Source: an uncultured Erysipelotrichaceae bacterium (lineage in GTDB: Bacteria; Bacillota_I; Bacilli_A; RFN20; CAG-826). Taken from it: a stretch of DNA of 41,607 bases. Position 1 is the first letter of the stretch, and the number at the start of each line of letters is the position of its first letter. Location: NCBI GenBank assembly GCA_947166565.1, contig CAMVEL010000017.1, forward strand, positions 1 to 41,607. The letters run 5' to 3'. Position numbers and translations under genes: made by a program. Below the pieces are notes generated by a model. It ran no database searches. It was not told the origin of the DNA and worked only from the letters and a program-made list of their open reading frames with translations. Positions 1-7,734 of this stretch are shown one piece after another.

Positions 1-52
1 CGTTTCTCAATGATCAGTCCCTTTTTAATGTGTCCTTGACATGGGGTCCACA
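1..52 (-). mobile_element. possible IS3-family element terminus
   Basis: Read on the minus strand from 52 towards 1, the sequence begins TGTGGACCCCATGTC, followed by AAGGACACATT and an A-rich stretch. This resembles the terminal inverted repeats of IS150-type IS3-family elements, which start with TG and contain a GACCCC core followed by GGACA. The element would extend off the left edge of the window, so no transposase is visible. The end lies 29 nt beyond the stop codon of the glycosyltransferase gene. The same bases also form an AATGTG/CACATT inverted repeat that could act as a weak terminator for that gene, so the call is tentative. Confidence 0.3.
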
Positions 53-81
53 TTATATCGATACATGTGTCGGGTATTTTT

Positions 82-1032
82 TTATTCGCCTTCAATAGTC
101 TCAATGAAGTAATGGGGTCTCTTTTTGACTTCGATATTCATCTTTCCTAGATATAATCCCATAAGGCCAAGGCAGACGAGGATCAAGCCTGTCATTAAGG
201 AAATAAAAGGGAAGAGATAATAATAAATTGAGAAGGCTAGGACGTTAACTCCGTTAAGAATGCCAAATGTCACCATGGCAATGACGGAAAGAATGATTAA
301 ACAAAAACCTAGTTTGCCAATGAAAGACAAAGGCTTGCTGGAAAAGGCGGTCATCCCATCAAAGGCGAGCATCAGCATTTTGCTAAGAGGATAATGGGTC
401 TTGCCCTGTTTTCTTTCCAAACGTTTATATTCGACTTTGCTGGAAGGGAAGCCGACCTGAGGAACGAGTCCACGAAGGAAAAGGTTGGCCTCATGGTACT
501 CAAGCAAAGCGGCGAGGGCGCGGTTAGAAATAAGACGGAAATCGGCCGCGTTCTCGATCATCTGAACGCCAAGTTTCCTCATCATCCTGTAATAACCATT
601 CGCCGTAGCCTTCTTAAAGAAGGAATCGGTGGAACGATCATTGCGAACGCCGTAAACGACATCAAAACCCTTTTGGTTCTCGAGAAGCATATCGCGGACA
701 ACGTTGATGTCGTCTTGTAAATCGACATCCATCGTGATGGTCAAATCGGCGTTTTTGGAAAAGGCGTAACGAAGTCCTGCTTCAACCGCATATTGATGGC
801 CTTTGTTACGGGAAAGCTTAAGGCCGATCACGGATTCTTCCTTTTTGGCAAGTTCGGCGATCAAAGACCAGGTTTTGTCTTTCGATCCATCGTCGACGAA
901 AACCAATTTAGAAGATGGGGAAATCAGCCCTTCCTTAACGTAGGAATTGTATTTCTCCAAAATAGATACAGATGTAACGGGAAGGCATTCTTCTTCGTTA
1001 TAGCAGGGGAATATCCAGTATAAGGTCTTCAT
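82..1032 (-). CDS. GT2 family glycosyltransferase, GtrB/DPM1-like, membrane anchored
   Basis: A 316-residue family 2 glycosyltransferase. The N-terminal half is a GT-A fold: a nucleotide-sugar binding segment beginning FPCYNEEE, VFVDDGSKD near residue 47, and the metal-binding acidic motif MDVDLQDD near residue 101. The C-terminal part has two hydrophobic segments (roughly 240-262 and 270-296). This is the layout of bactoprenol-phosphate glycosyltransferases (GtrB, CsbB, YkcC), which move a sugar from a nucleotide donor onto undecaprenyl phosphate at the inner membrane face. The ATG follows a good Shine-Dalgarno (GGAGGT). The upstream gene, a polytopic membrane protein, ends 2 nt before this start, so the pair is one operon and probably works together on an envelope glycan. 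Donor sugar and final acceptor cannot be read from sequence. Confidence 0.88.
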   Translation of the reverse strand: MKTLYWIFPCYNEEECLPVTSVSILEKYNSYVKEGLISPSSKLVFVDDGSKDKTWSLIAELAKKEESVIGLKLSRNKGHQYAVEAGLRYAFSKNADLTITMDVDLQDDINVVRDMLLENQKGFDVVYGVRNDRSTDSFFKKATANGYYRMMRKLGVQMIENAADFRLISNRALAALLEYHEANLFLRGLVPQVGFPSSKVEYKRLERKQGKTHYPLSKMLMLAFDGMTAFSSKPLSFIGKLGFCLIILSVIAMVTFGILNGVNVLAFSIYYYLFPFISLMTGLILVCLGLMGLYLGKMNIEVKKRPHYFIETIEGE

Positions 1033-1034
1033 AT

Positions 1035-3191
1035 CTACCTCCAGAATGTGAATTCATGACCCAGATGATAATAGAATCTGGTATACGCATAATTAACGAC
1101 TCCATAATGGTGAGTCAGCATCGGCACATAGACAAGGATAACATCAAAGGTAACAATAGAGGAGATAATTATATTCCCTAAGAGGAAGGCAAACATTATG
1201 CCCTGTCCGCGGTCTGTTTGGATTTTTTGATAACGTCTTCCAAGAAGCAAGAGGGCAAAAAGCATCAACGGCCAAGCAAAATCCGAATAGTAACGGGTGG
1301 CAAAACCGCTTTGCCAGGTAATGGCCACTTGAATAAACGGAATGATGACGCAAGGTAGCCATCTTAGACACAAATGTTCCACCTTCTCTTTCCAGGTAGT
1401 CTTTTCCAAGAACGGAAGGACAAAGATGACCCACAAAACAGGCATGCGGATGAACAAACCAATCGTCGAAGAGGTTTCGAAGAAATAATAGGCGTTTCCA
1501 AACCTCAGGTTGTTTCCTCTTAAGAAGAAATAATTCGAAGAGGCAGAAGGCAACCCAAATAGGAAATTATGTAAAGAAGTCAGCACATTCCCAAAATGGA
1601 ACGGCATGTTCTTGAAGTCGGCGATCGTCAATGAATATTCGATACCAAAGTCGAGGAATGACCCAAACCTTGCATAGTTATAAACGGCTTGAAGGATGCC
1701 AAATACTAGATATGGGGTTAGGGACAGCGAGAAGAAAAGAATGATGGATTTCCTATCCATTTCCTTGCGTTTTTTAAAGAAATAGAAGCCAAGGTAAATA
1801 AGGTGGCAAAGGGCGTATAAAGCCATCGTCGCCCTCGAAAGAACGGCCAATGCGCCCCAGAAGGAAGCAAAGGCTAGATGATAGAAGAAGAAACGCTTAT
1901 GTTCTCGCTCAAAAATCAGCCCGCCTCTAACTAGGTGAAAGAGCATAATCATCATGCACATGAAGGCGCAGCTTGTAGAAACCTCATAAAAATATGGACG
2001 CTCGACGTTGAAAAGTATGCCGCACCCTAACGCAAGGAGAGCGAACATCATGTATTTCATGAATAAGGGCAACGGGCGGTCTTTGAAAGCTAATTTAATA
2101 AGGCCGTCGTAAGCAAGGGCCATGAATACCAATCCGATAGTTGAAAATAGCAAAACACCGTAGGCGTCATATAAATATTGCCCAGTTATGAGCCTGAATG
2201 GAAGGAATAGTAAGAAGACCGGAGTCACACCGTAATAGGAATAATACTTGCCATCAAAATAAAGATGGTCCCATAAAGCTCCAGCCCCTCCTCGGACATT
2301 CGGATCATACGGATTGGGCAGATTTTTCAATACTTCGCTAGGTTCGGCGTCAAGATATACGTGCCCGTGCATAAAGGCATCGACCAATTCTTTTGATATT
2401 TGTGTGCCGTTTGTAGGCGAACAAAAAGCATGGGTAAAATTCCCAAAGAACGTGTATATGACGAAAAGGGCGACAATCGGCAAGGCATAAACCACCGTAT
2501 CCATAGTGATAAGTTTTTTGGGATGCGGTTCCTTCTCTTTCCTTCTAATAAAGAAATCGACCAAGATGAAGGTAACTGAACCAAGGAGCATCAACGATAA
2601 AACCCTAGCAAAGGAGAAATGGAAGGGCATTTTATGGTTAAGGCCTATTCCTCCAAAGGCAAACGAAAGTCCTTTCGCATCGGAATAATTCGCCACCGAA
2701 GCTAATGTAATATCGATTCTATTAACCGCATGGTTGAATTCGGTTAAGAAATATTTGGTGTGTTCATCGCCCTGGACTACTTCCATTTCATATTGGGAAG
2801 AGAGGGTAACCCCATAGGAATTCTCGAGATAATATCCGCTGACTTTGAAATTGTATTTATATTCGTGGGTGTCGAAAAACGAAACGTCGATATATACCGT
2901 GTTAACAACCGTTTGCTCATCAAAGGTTATTCTAAACCTAGGCATGTTGGTGGACGGAATCGTATACATGGGGTCGCCGTTTTCGGCTACCTGTTCGGTT
3001 TTAGTTGCATAAGTAACGGTTACCTGGCTGGATTCATAATCCCTGACTTCGCCCCTATTTGGGATTGCCCTGAAATTAAACGCGGTGCATTCCACGATGA
3101 TGATCGCGGCGAAAATACCAAGAAGGATGGAAATCTTTTTCACAATCTTCTTACTGAAGAACTCCTTGATTTTCTCAAATACTTTTTTCAT
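1035..3191 (-). CDS. large polytopic membrane protein, probable GT-C-type glycosyltransferase
   Basis: A 718-residue protein with a Lys-rich N-terminus, one membrane helix near residues 18-38, a soluble, probably extracytoplasmic region to about residue 195, then many hydrophobic segments to the C-terminus (about ten to twelve in all). The segment after the second helix, with acidic and aromatic residues in an extracytoplasmic loop (around 255-320), fits GT-C glycosyltransferases that use polyprenyl-phosphate sugars. Pairing with a GtrB-like gene 2 nt downstream supports this: GtrB would charge the lipid and this protein would transfer the sugar outside the membrane. No specific family was recognised, so the enzymatic role is inferred. 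The start has only a weak ribosome site (AGAAAGTCC), and a TATAAT lies about 25 nt upstream. Confidence 0.75.
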   Translation of the reverse strand: MKKVFEKIKEFFSKKIVKKISILLGIFAAIIIVECTAFNFRAIPNRGEVRDYESSQVTVTYATKTEQVAENGDPMYTIPSTNMPRFRITFDEQTVVNTVYIDVSFFDTHEYKYNFKVSGYYLENSYGVTLSSQYEMEVVQGDEHTKYFLTEFNHAVNRIDITLASVANYSDAKGLSFAFGGIGLNHKMPFHFSFARVLSLMLLGSVTFILVDFFIRRKEKEPHPKKLITMDTVVYALPIVALFVIYTFFGNFTHAFCSPTNGTQISKELVDAFMHGHVYLDAEPSEVLKNLPNPYDPNVRGGAGALWDHLYFDGKYYSYYGVTPVFLLFLPFRLITGQYLYDAYGVLLFSTIGLVFMALAYDGLIKLAFKDRPLPLFMKYMMFALLALGCGILFNVERPYFYEVSTSCAFMCMMIMLFHLVRGGLIFEREHKRFFFYHLAFASFWGALAVLSRATMALYALCHLIYLGFYFFKKRKEMDRKSIILFFSLSLTPYLVFGILQAVYNYARFGSFLDFGIEYSLTIADFKNMPFHFGNVLTSLHNFLFGLPSASSNYFFLRGNNLRFGNAYYFFETSSTIGLFIRMPVLWVIFVLPFLEKTTWKEKVEHLCLRWLPCVIIPFIQVAITWQSGFATRYYSDFAWPLMLFALLLLGRRYQKIQTDRGQGIMFAFLLGNIIISSIVTFDVILVYVPMLTHHYGVVNYAYTRFYYHLGHEFTFWR

Positions 3192-3351
3192 GATTGGACT
3201 TTCTTAAGCCGCGATATTATACTCCTCTCCTCCTATAAAGAGGAGGGGGTAGACAAAAGGCTAGAAAACTATAGCTTTTAGGTTTTCACCCTTCCTTTTC
3301 TAAAGGAAAACCACTAATATTATTTCAACAGTCGTGAGGTAAATATTATTT
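3192..3351. promoter_or_regulatory. divergent promoter region
   Basis: This 160-nt gap separates the leftward membrane-protein operon from the rightward nucleotidyltransferase gene. On the minus strand a TATAAT hexamer (+ strand ATTATA at 3216-3221) lies upstream of the membrane-protein gene. A perfect inverted repeat CCTCCT-ATAAAG-AGGAGG sits at 3229-3246 and could fold in the RNA or bind protein. On the plus strand an AT-rich TAATATTAT at about 3316 may be a -10 for the gene at 3352. No convincing -35 was seen on either side. Confidence 0.4.
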
Positions 3352-4263
3352 ATGGACTTACTTATTCTTGCCGCGGGCATGGGATCCCGCTTCGGAGGGC
3401 TAAAACAGATTGAGCCATTCGATGAAAGGCAAAACTTTATCATCGATTATTCGATCTATGATGCAAAGCGCGCCGGTTTTGATCGCGTCGTTTTCCTTAT
3501 CAAAGAAGAAAACCGCGAAATCTTTGAGGAAACCGTTGGAAAGCGCGTCTCAAAATACATCGATGTCGCTTATGCCTACCAAAAATTGGAAGTTATCCCA
3601 AAAGGCTATGTTCTTCCAAAGGATAGGACCAAACCTCTTGGTACCGCCCAAGCCATCTATTGCGCCAAAGACGTTTTAAAGAGCAACTTCGCTATTATCA
3701 ATTCCGATGATTTCTATGGTGCGGATGCCTTTAAAGTCGCCGCTTCTTTCCTTAAATCCTTACCAAAAGGTTCCAAAGGGCATTACGCCAATGTCGGGTA
3801 TTTTGCCAAAAACACCATGACCAAAAACGGTTCCGTCAAGCGCGGCGTCCTCAACATGGATAAGGACAACAGGCTTCTTAGCCTTGTTGAAAGCAAGCTC
3901 GAATGGCGTGGCGATGAAATCTATGCCGCTCCTCTCGATGGCGGGGAAATGAAGAGGATTTCCCACGAAAGCCTCGTCTCCATGAACATGTTCGTCTTCT
4001 CCCTCGATATCCTTGATCGCCTTGAAGAGGAATTCGTTCCATTTATGGAAGCCAACAAGAACGATCTCAGTTCTTGCGAATACCTCATTCCGACCGTTGT
4101 CTCTGATTTAATTGAAAGAGGCGAGGTTTCCTGTGAGGTTCTCTCCACCACCGCAGTTTGGTATGGCGTCACTTATCGCGATGATAAACCAGAAGTCGTC
4201 GCTTCCCTGGCCAAACTCGTCGAGGCTGGCGAATATCCAAAAGATCGCTTCGGAAAGCTATAA
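3352..4263 (+). CDS. sugar-phosphate nucleotidyltransferase family protein
   Basis: A 303-residue nucleotidyltransferase. It opens with the NTP-binding signature LILAAGMGSRFGG, and continues with PLGTAQAIYCAKD (residues ~93-105) and INSDDFYG (~116-123), the Asp pair that would hold the metal and sugar phosphate. These features belong to enzymes that activate sugar-1-phosphates with UTP, dTTP or CTP, acting in the cytoplasm. The length fits a single catalytic domain without a hexapeptide-repeat tail. The start is preceded by GAGGT about 12 nt upstream. The gene stands alone with its own terminator, but its position beside a GtrB-type glycosyltransferase operon suggests it may supply a nucleotide sugar for the same envelope glycan. 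Substrate is not predictable. Confidence 0.82.
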   Translation: MDLLILAAGMGSRFGGLKQIEPFDERQNFIIDYSIYDAKRAGFDRVVFLIKEENREIFEETVGKRVSKYIDVAYAYQKLEVIPKGYVLPKDRTKPLGTAQAIYCAKDVLKSNFAIINSDDFYGADAFKVAASFLKSLPKGSKGHYANVGYFAKNTMTKNGSVKRGVLNMDKDNRLLSLVESKLEWRGDEIYAAPLDGGEMKRISHESLVSMNMFVFSLDILDRLEEEFVPFMEANKNDLSSCEYLIPTVVSDLIERGEVSCEVLSTTAVWYGVTYRDDKPEVVASLAKLVEAGEYPKDRFGKL

Positions 4264-4276
4264 TCCCTAATTGATC

Positions 4277-4311
4277 AAAAGTGCTCGGCCAAATTTCCCG
4301 AGCACTTTTTT
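4277..4311. terminator. bidirectional intrinsic terminator
   Basis: AAAAGTGCTCGG at 4277-4288 pairs with CCGAGCACTTTT at 4298-4309, a 12-bp stem with a 9-nt loop, ending in TTTTTT on the plus strand and with a matching T-run on the minus strand. It separates the convergent nucleotidyltransferase (+) and HTH-membrane regulator (-) genes and can serve both. Confidence 0.9.
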
Positions 4312-4326
4312 CATACATGTATCGGT

Positions 4327-5283
4327 TTATTTGACATCGACGACTCTGTCTTTGGCGTGCCTTTCCCGATCACGAATTGCTTTGTCGATGGGCCCAAACA
4401 TCAAATAGAAGATAGGAATGGTGATGAAGAGGAACCAATAGAATCCGAATCCCGGGAATCCATAATGAGCTCCAAGGAAACCAAGTTTGCAATAAGCGGA
4501 GACTACAAGAATCGGATAGGCGAAATGGGTAAACCTGTGTCTAACGATGGATTCAACCATGGAGGCGATCCAGATTCCATCAAGAATAAACGTCCAGCCT
4601 AGAACCCATCCAAGGCTTCCTTCGGTCCAAGTCAGCCCGGCAACGAGGAAGGCAATGAGTCCAAGAAGAATCATTGTTCCGCCAGAGAAGATAGTGATAA
4701 GAAGAGGCTTTTTTCTTTCTTCGGTGATATCGACCCCATGAACGCGATAACGGCGTTCGCCATTTTCATCGACTTCGACTTCAACGTTTTCATCTTCGTC
4801 GTCGTCATCGTCATCGTCATCGTCGTCATCGTCTTTTTTATTCGCATGGATATGGACGGTACCAGGTTCAATGGTAATGGAGTCTTTCCCGTCGCTAAGG
4901 TGGATGCGTCCATGACCAAAGTTGACATCGGTTCCCTTCTTATGGGAAACGTCCTCAGGTTTGACTTCCTCCGCTTCAACCCTTTCAGAGTCTTGTTTTT
5001 CCTCTTGTTTAGGCTGTTCGGCCTCAGACTTCTCCTCTTCGTTTTTCTCTCTGACGTTGCGGGCGATTTCATCAATATCCGCGTCCGTGTTTAGGAGATC
5101 ATCCAACGACACTCCATAAAGCTTTGCCAAGCAGATAAGGTTATCGGTATCTGGGCTTGCTTCTGCGCGTTCCCATTTGGATACCGCCTGACGCGATAAG
5201 CCTAACTTATCCGCGAGTTCTTCCTGTGAGAGGCCGGCTTTCTTCCTTAATCCCACAAGGCGATTTGCGATTTCGATATTCAT
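4327..5283 (-). CDS. XRE-family HTH regulator with C-terminal membrane domain
   Basis: A 318-residue two-part protein. Residues ~5-60 form a Cro/C1-type helix-turn-helix (LSQEELADKLGLSRQAVSKWE). The middle (~75-190) is strongly charged: a Glu/Lys-rich stretch, a short beta-rich segment and a run of twelve Asp. Four hydrophobic segments (about 193-215, 222-243, 254-272, 280-297) follow, then a basic tail. XRE-plus-membrane proteins are common in Firmicutes and are usually thought to couple a membrane signal to transcription; the signal here is unknown. The ATG has a strong AGGAGG site. An upstream TTGCAA-18-TAATAT promoter is flanked by GGTTGC-containing inverted repeats that may be autoregulatory. 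The Asp tract is encoded by a trinucleotide repeat and could vary in length without breaking the frame. Confidence 0.87.
   Translation of the reverse strand: MNIEIANRLVGLRKKAGLSQEELADKLGLSRQAVSKWERAEASPDTDNLICLAKLYGVSLDDLLNTDADIDEIARNVREKNEEEKSEAEQPKQEEKQDSERVEAEEVKPEDVSHKKGTDVNFGHGRIHLSDGKDSITIEPGTVHIHANKKDDDDDDDDDDDDEDENVEVEVDENGERRYRVHGVDITEERKKPLLITIFSGGTMILLGLIAFLVAGLTWTEGSLGWVLGWTFILDGIWIASMVESIVRHRFTHFAYPILVVSAYCKLGFLGAHYGFPGFGFYWFLFITIPIFYLMFGPIDKAIRDRERHAKDRVVDVK
4798..4833. repeat. GTC/ATC trinucleotide microsatellite encoding poly-Asp
   Basis: Twelve consecutive triplets, GTC or ATC on the plus strand (GAC/GAT in the gene), encode twelve Asp residues within the linker of the HTH-membrane protein. 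An E-D-E stretch follows. Interruptions between GAC and GAT lower slippage, but in-frame length change remains plausible. Confidence 0.9.
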
Positions 5284-5331
5284 ACTCTTGTCCTCCTAAC
5301 GAATGAACGCCCTTATTTTTCGGTTGCGGAC

Positions 5332-5361
5332 ATATTATCGACCACCTAATCTAGTTTGCAA
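5332..5361 (-). promoter_or_regulatory. putative promoter of the HTH-membrane regulator
   Basis: On the minus strand TTGCAA (5361-5356) is followed after 18 nt by TAATAT (5337-5332), about 50 nt before the ATG at 5283. Inverted repeat GCAAC-TATCG-GTTGC at 5366-5380 adjoins the -35, and another CGGTTGC copy at 5321-5327 lies just past the -10. These are candidate sites for autoregulation. Confidence 0.5.
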
Positions 5362-5480
5362 ATGCGCAACTATCGGTTGCATGGGTATAAATATGCGGTT
5401 TCCGCAAGGTTTTCGTAATAAAAATCTATATCTTCCAAAAACTAAGCAAATCTCAAACATTTGCATAAAAAGAAAGAAAA

Positions 5481-5503
5481 CCCACCCGATTTTAAGGGGT
5501 GGG
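5481..5503. terminator. bidirectional terminator at left edge of RiPP cassette
   Basis: CCCACCC (5481-5487) pairs with GGGTGGG (5497-5503) around a 9-nt loop. On the minus strand the stem runs into TTTTCTTTC; on the plus strand a T7 run follows after a short gap. It would end transcription coming leftward from the oxidoreductase gene and shield the HTH gene. Confidence 0.82.
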
Positions 5504-5524
5504 AATGTCTTTTTTTGTCTCAAT

Positions 5525-5615
5525 GTAACGACGTTACTAGTAAACACGACCTATCGTAACGACATTAATAGTACTATCGTAACGACATTACACTATGTGT
5601 AGAGTTATTTAACAA
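5525..5615 (-). promoter_or_regulatory. three tandem palindromic sites with a putative promoter
   Basis: Three similar 13-bp sites occur at 5525-5537 (GTAACGACGTTAC, a perfect 6-1-6 palindrome), 5556-5568 (GTAACGACATTAA) and 5579-5591 (GTAACGACATTAC). On the minus strand TTGTTA (5615-5610) and TGTAAT (5592-5587) are spaced 17 nt, so the putative -10 overlaps the third site. A transcript from here would meet the terminator at 5481-5503 after roughly 100 nt. No open reading frame with a ribosome site is visible in it. This may be a repressed small RNA or an operator cluster. Confidence 0.45.
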
Positions 5616-5694
5616 TTACGCTTTATTAAATTATTTTATGTATATGTTATCTTAGGCTTCGTAGTGAAACCTGTTACAAAATGCAAAAGAAATG

Positions 5695-6642
5695 TTACAT
5701 AGTAACAACTATTTTACCGTCGACACCTTTTTCTTGTGCCTTAATCGCCGCTTTTATATCGCTGAATTTATAGGAAGCACCAATAAATGGTTTCAAGTTG
5801 TATTCATTAATAAATTTAAATAGCGAGTCCACTACTTCTTGAGTTGGATAATTTGAAAAGAAGCCAGTGAGATAAACACCATTTGGTATTTCTTTAATTG
5901 GGTCAAATCCGTTTAAGAAATATTCTCCACCAAGAATACCAGTGTTACACACGATTCCTCCATGATAACAGCATCTTAAAGAATCTCTCAATGTCTTTGG
6001 ACCAATGAGTTCAAGCACTTTATTTGCGTATACCTTTCCCGCAATTTTACCTTCTGGATCCAAAATAGCTTTGCAACCTAAATCAGTGATAAAATGCATC
6101 TTTTCTTGTTTATGAGTAGTGCCAATCACTTGGCATCCTAATGCTTTAGCAATTTGCATAGAAGCATAGCCTAATGCAGAAGTTGCTCCTCTAACTAATA
6201 AAATATCTTTCTTTTCTAGCTTTAAACATTCAAATAATGATCCCCAGGCGGTAAAAAATGTCTCTGGAATTGCGGCTAGATATTTCATATCTAAATCGCT
6301 ATGAATATGAAATAATTTACTAATTGGTAATATTGCATATTCTTCATATGAACCATTAAAATTTCTTCCCATTCCGCCCATCATGGAGCAGACTTTATCA
6401 CCGGCTTTAAATTCTTCATCTAATGATTCTTCAATCACTCCTACACATTCAATACCAGGAACAATTGGTTTTTTAATATAATCCGCTCTGATTTCGTTCA
6501 CTCTTAAAACGAGTTCAGAATGATTCATACCAAATCCTAATATTTTAACTAAAGGCCAGCCCTTTTGAGCCTTGGGCTTTTCAATATTTTCTAAGACGAT
6601 ATCATCACTATTAGTGATATCTTTAAGCACTACTGCTTTCAT
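5695..6642 (-). CDS. MDR-superfamily NAD(P)H-dependent oxidoreductase in RiPP cassette
   Basis: About 315 residues from the ATG at 6642. I chose this start because GGAGGT lies 6 nt upstream and the ATG overlaps the stop of the radical SAM gene (TAATG), which implies translational coupling. The N-terminal GroES-like half includes PGIECVGVIEE and a GDKVCSM turn; the Rossmann half begins with VRGATSALGYASMQIAKALG, a nucleotide-binding loop like that of quinone oxidoreductases. The structural-zinc Cys cluster of classical alcohol dehydrogenases is absent, so it belongs with quinone reductase / enoyl-reductase-like MDR proteins. Base composition is as AT-rich as its cassette partners. In this context it may reduce a group on the modified peptide or supply reducing equivalents; that is inference, and an unrelated metabolic role is possible. 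Confidence 0.85.
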   Translation of the reverse strand: MKAVVLKDITNSDDIVLENIEKPKAQKGWPLVKILGFGMNHSELVLRVNEIRADYIKKPIVPGIECVGVIEESLDEEFKAGDKVCSMMGGMGRNFNGSYEEYAILPISKLFHIHSDLDMKYLAAIPETFFTAWGSLFECLKLEKKDILLVRGATSALGYASMQIAKALGCQVIGTTHKQEKMHFITDLGCKAILDPEGKIAGKVYANKVLELIGPKTLRDSLRCCYHGGIVCNTGILGGEYFLNGFDPIKEIPNGVYLTGFFSNYPTQEVVDSLFKFINEYNLKPFIGASYKFSDIKAAIKAQEKGVDGKIVVTM

Positions 6643-7682
6643 TATTCTACCTCCATCCAGCACTGCGGATCTGCATCATACATATTACATGTATAACCAT
6701 AGGTTACAGATGGACAACCTCGACAAAATGCTTTTAATTTACACTTATTGCATTTAACAAACTTATGATATTGGCGATATTCATCCATCTTAGAAGAATT
6801 CCAAATATCGTATAAGTCTCTTAAAAATATATTCCCAACAGGTGAATCCATTCTTCGGCAAGCATAAACCATCCCTGTTGGTAAGATAGTGATGTGATTT
6901 CTAGCAATATTACATCCATCCACGATTTGGTTTTCGCCTAAACCTTCAAAATTAGGTTTAAAGATGCCTTTTTCATATAAATATAATGCCCACAAATGAT
7001 CTTTTAATTGATAGGTCACTTTACTATCTTTATGTTTCATATATTTTTCATAACATCTATCCATGAACTTTTTGTATTCAAGAGGTGTCATATGGATATC
7101 TGGATCATAAGCTTTATCTACACTTGTGGGGCAATATCTTCCTACCGCATAGACATCTACACCTAATTCATCCACCAAATCAATTAATTCTGGGATATCT
7201 TGATGATTAGTTTTGTTAACTGTAGACATCACCGCGACCCACATACCGGATTCCTTTATTATTTTTATTGCCTTGAGTGTAGCTTTGTAACTGCCTGGTT
7301 TTCTAAATGAATCATGCATTTCTTCTAGGCCATCTAAGGATACTTGATATTTAACACATCCCAATTCTTTCATTCTCTTACAATTCTCTAAGGTAAGATG
7401 AAAGGGATTGCCCATAATGCAAAAGCGAATGTTGTTCTTATTGAAATATTCTAATAACTGCCAAAAATTTGGATGGAGAATTGGGTCTCCTCCAGTTAAA
7501 TAAATATAAGGTTTACGATTAATTTTTTGACAAAAATCTATGATTTGATTAGTAACAAAAATCATATGGTCAAGACTCATTGTAATGAGTTCAGGATGAC
7601 CTTCGGAGAAAATATAACAATGTTTACAACGTTGATCACAATAATCAGTGATATGCCACTGAATCGCGAAATAATTTTCCAT
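6642..7682 (-). CDS. radical SAM/SPASM peptide maturase
   Basis: A 346-residue enzyme with the radical SAM signature C15-X3-C19-X2-C22 (DYCDQRCKHCY) for the SAM-binding [4Fe-4S] cluster and the SAM-contacting GGDP motif (LTGGDPILHP). The last ~95 residues hold eight Cys, at about 257, 275, 311, 314, 320, 323, 332 and 341, including CX2CX5CX2C. This is a SPASM-type domain carrying auxiliary Fe-S clusters, as in enzymes that crosslink ribosomal peptides. The gene starts 52 nt after the repeat peptide's stop. No Shine-Dalgarno is visible before its ATG, and a hairpin separates the two, so the enzyme should be made in smaller amounts than the peptide. The ACG-repeat substrate recalls the 'ACGX' radical SAM family and CX3D ranthipeptide enzymes. 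The nearest family cannot be settled without a profile search. Confidence 0.92.
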   Translation of the reverse strand: MENYFAIQWHITDYCDQRCKHCYIFSEGHPELITMSLDHMIFVTNQIIDFCQKINRKPYIYLTGGDPILHPNFWQLLEYFNKNNIRFCIMGNPFHLTLENCKRMKELGCVKYQVSLDGLEEMHDSFRKPGSYKATLKAIKIIKESGMWVAVMSTVNKTNHQDIPELIDLVDELGVDVYAVGRYCPTSVDKAYDPDIHMTPLEYKKFMDRCYEKYMKHKDSKVTYQLKDHLWALYLYEKGIFKPNFEGLGENQIVDGCNIARNHITILPTGMVYACRRMDSPVGNIFLRDLYDIWNSSKMDEYRQYHKFVKCNKCKLKAFCRGCPSVTYGYTCNMYDADPQCWMEVE

Positions 7683-7699
7683 AATCGTTTGAAAGAATA

Positions 7700-7728
7700 A
7701 GGGGTGAAATAATTAACATCTCACCCCT
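7700..7728 (-). terminator. hairpin between precursor peptide and maturase
   Basis: AGGGGTGA (7700-7707) pairs with TCACCCCT (7721-7728), an 8-bp stem with a 13-nt loop, 6 nt after the peptide stop. On the minus strand it is followed by TTATTCTTTC, a broken T-run. It fits a leaky terminator or a 3'-end stabiliser that gives more peptide mRNA than enzyme mRNA, a common arrangement in RiPP operons. Confidence 0.65.
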
Positions 7729-7734
7729 GACTTA

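Noticed and set aside
61-4325. Shared ATACATGTxTCGG at 61-73 and 4313-4325, both just past minus-strand stops
   Set aside because: Twelve of 13 bases match, but two short copies around a common ACATGT core are too little to claim a repeat family.
5303-5602. 99-residue forward reading frame in the intergenic region
   Set aside because: It runs across the terminator and operator array, has no ribosome site, and its composition looks non-coding.
6642-7682. Radical SAM enzyme as a SCIFF or PQQ maturase
   Set aside because: The adjacent peptide has neither the six-Cys-in-45-residue pattern nor the Glu-Tyr pair of PqqA.
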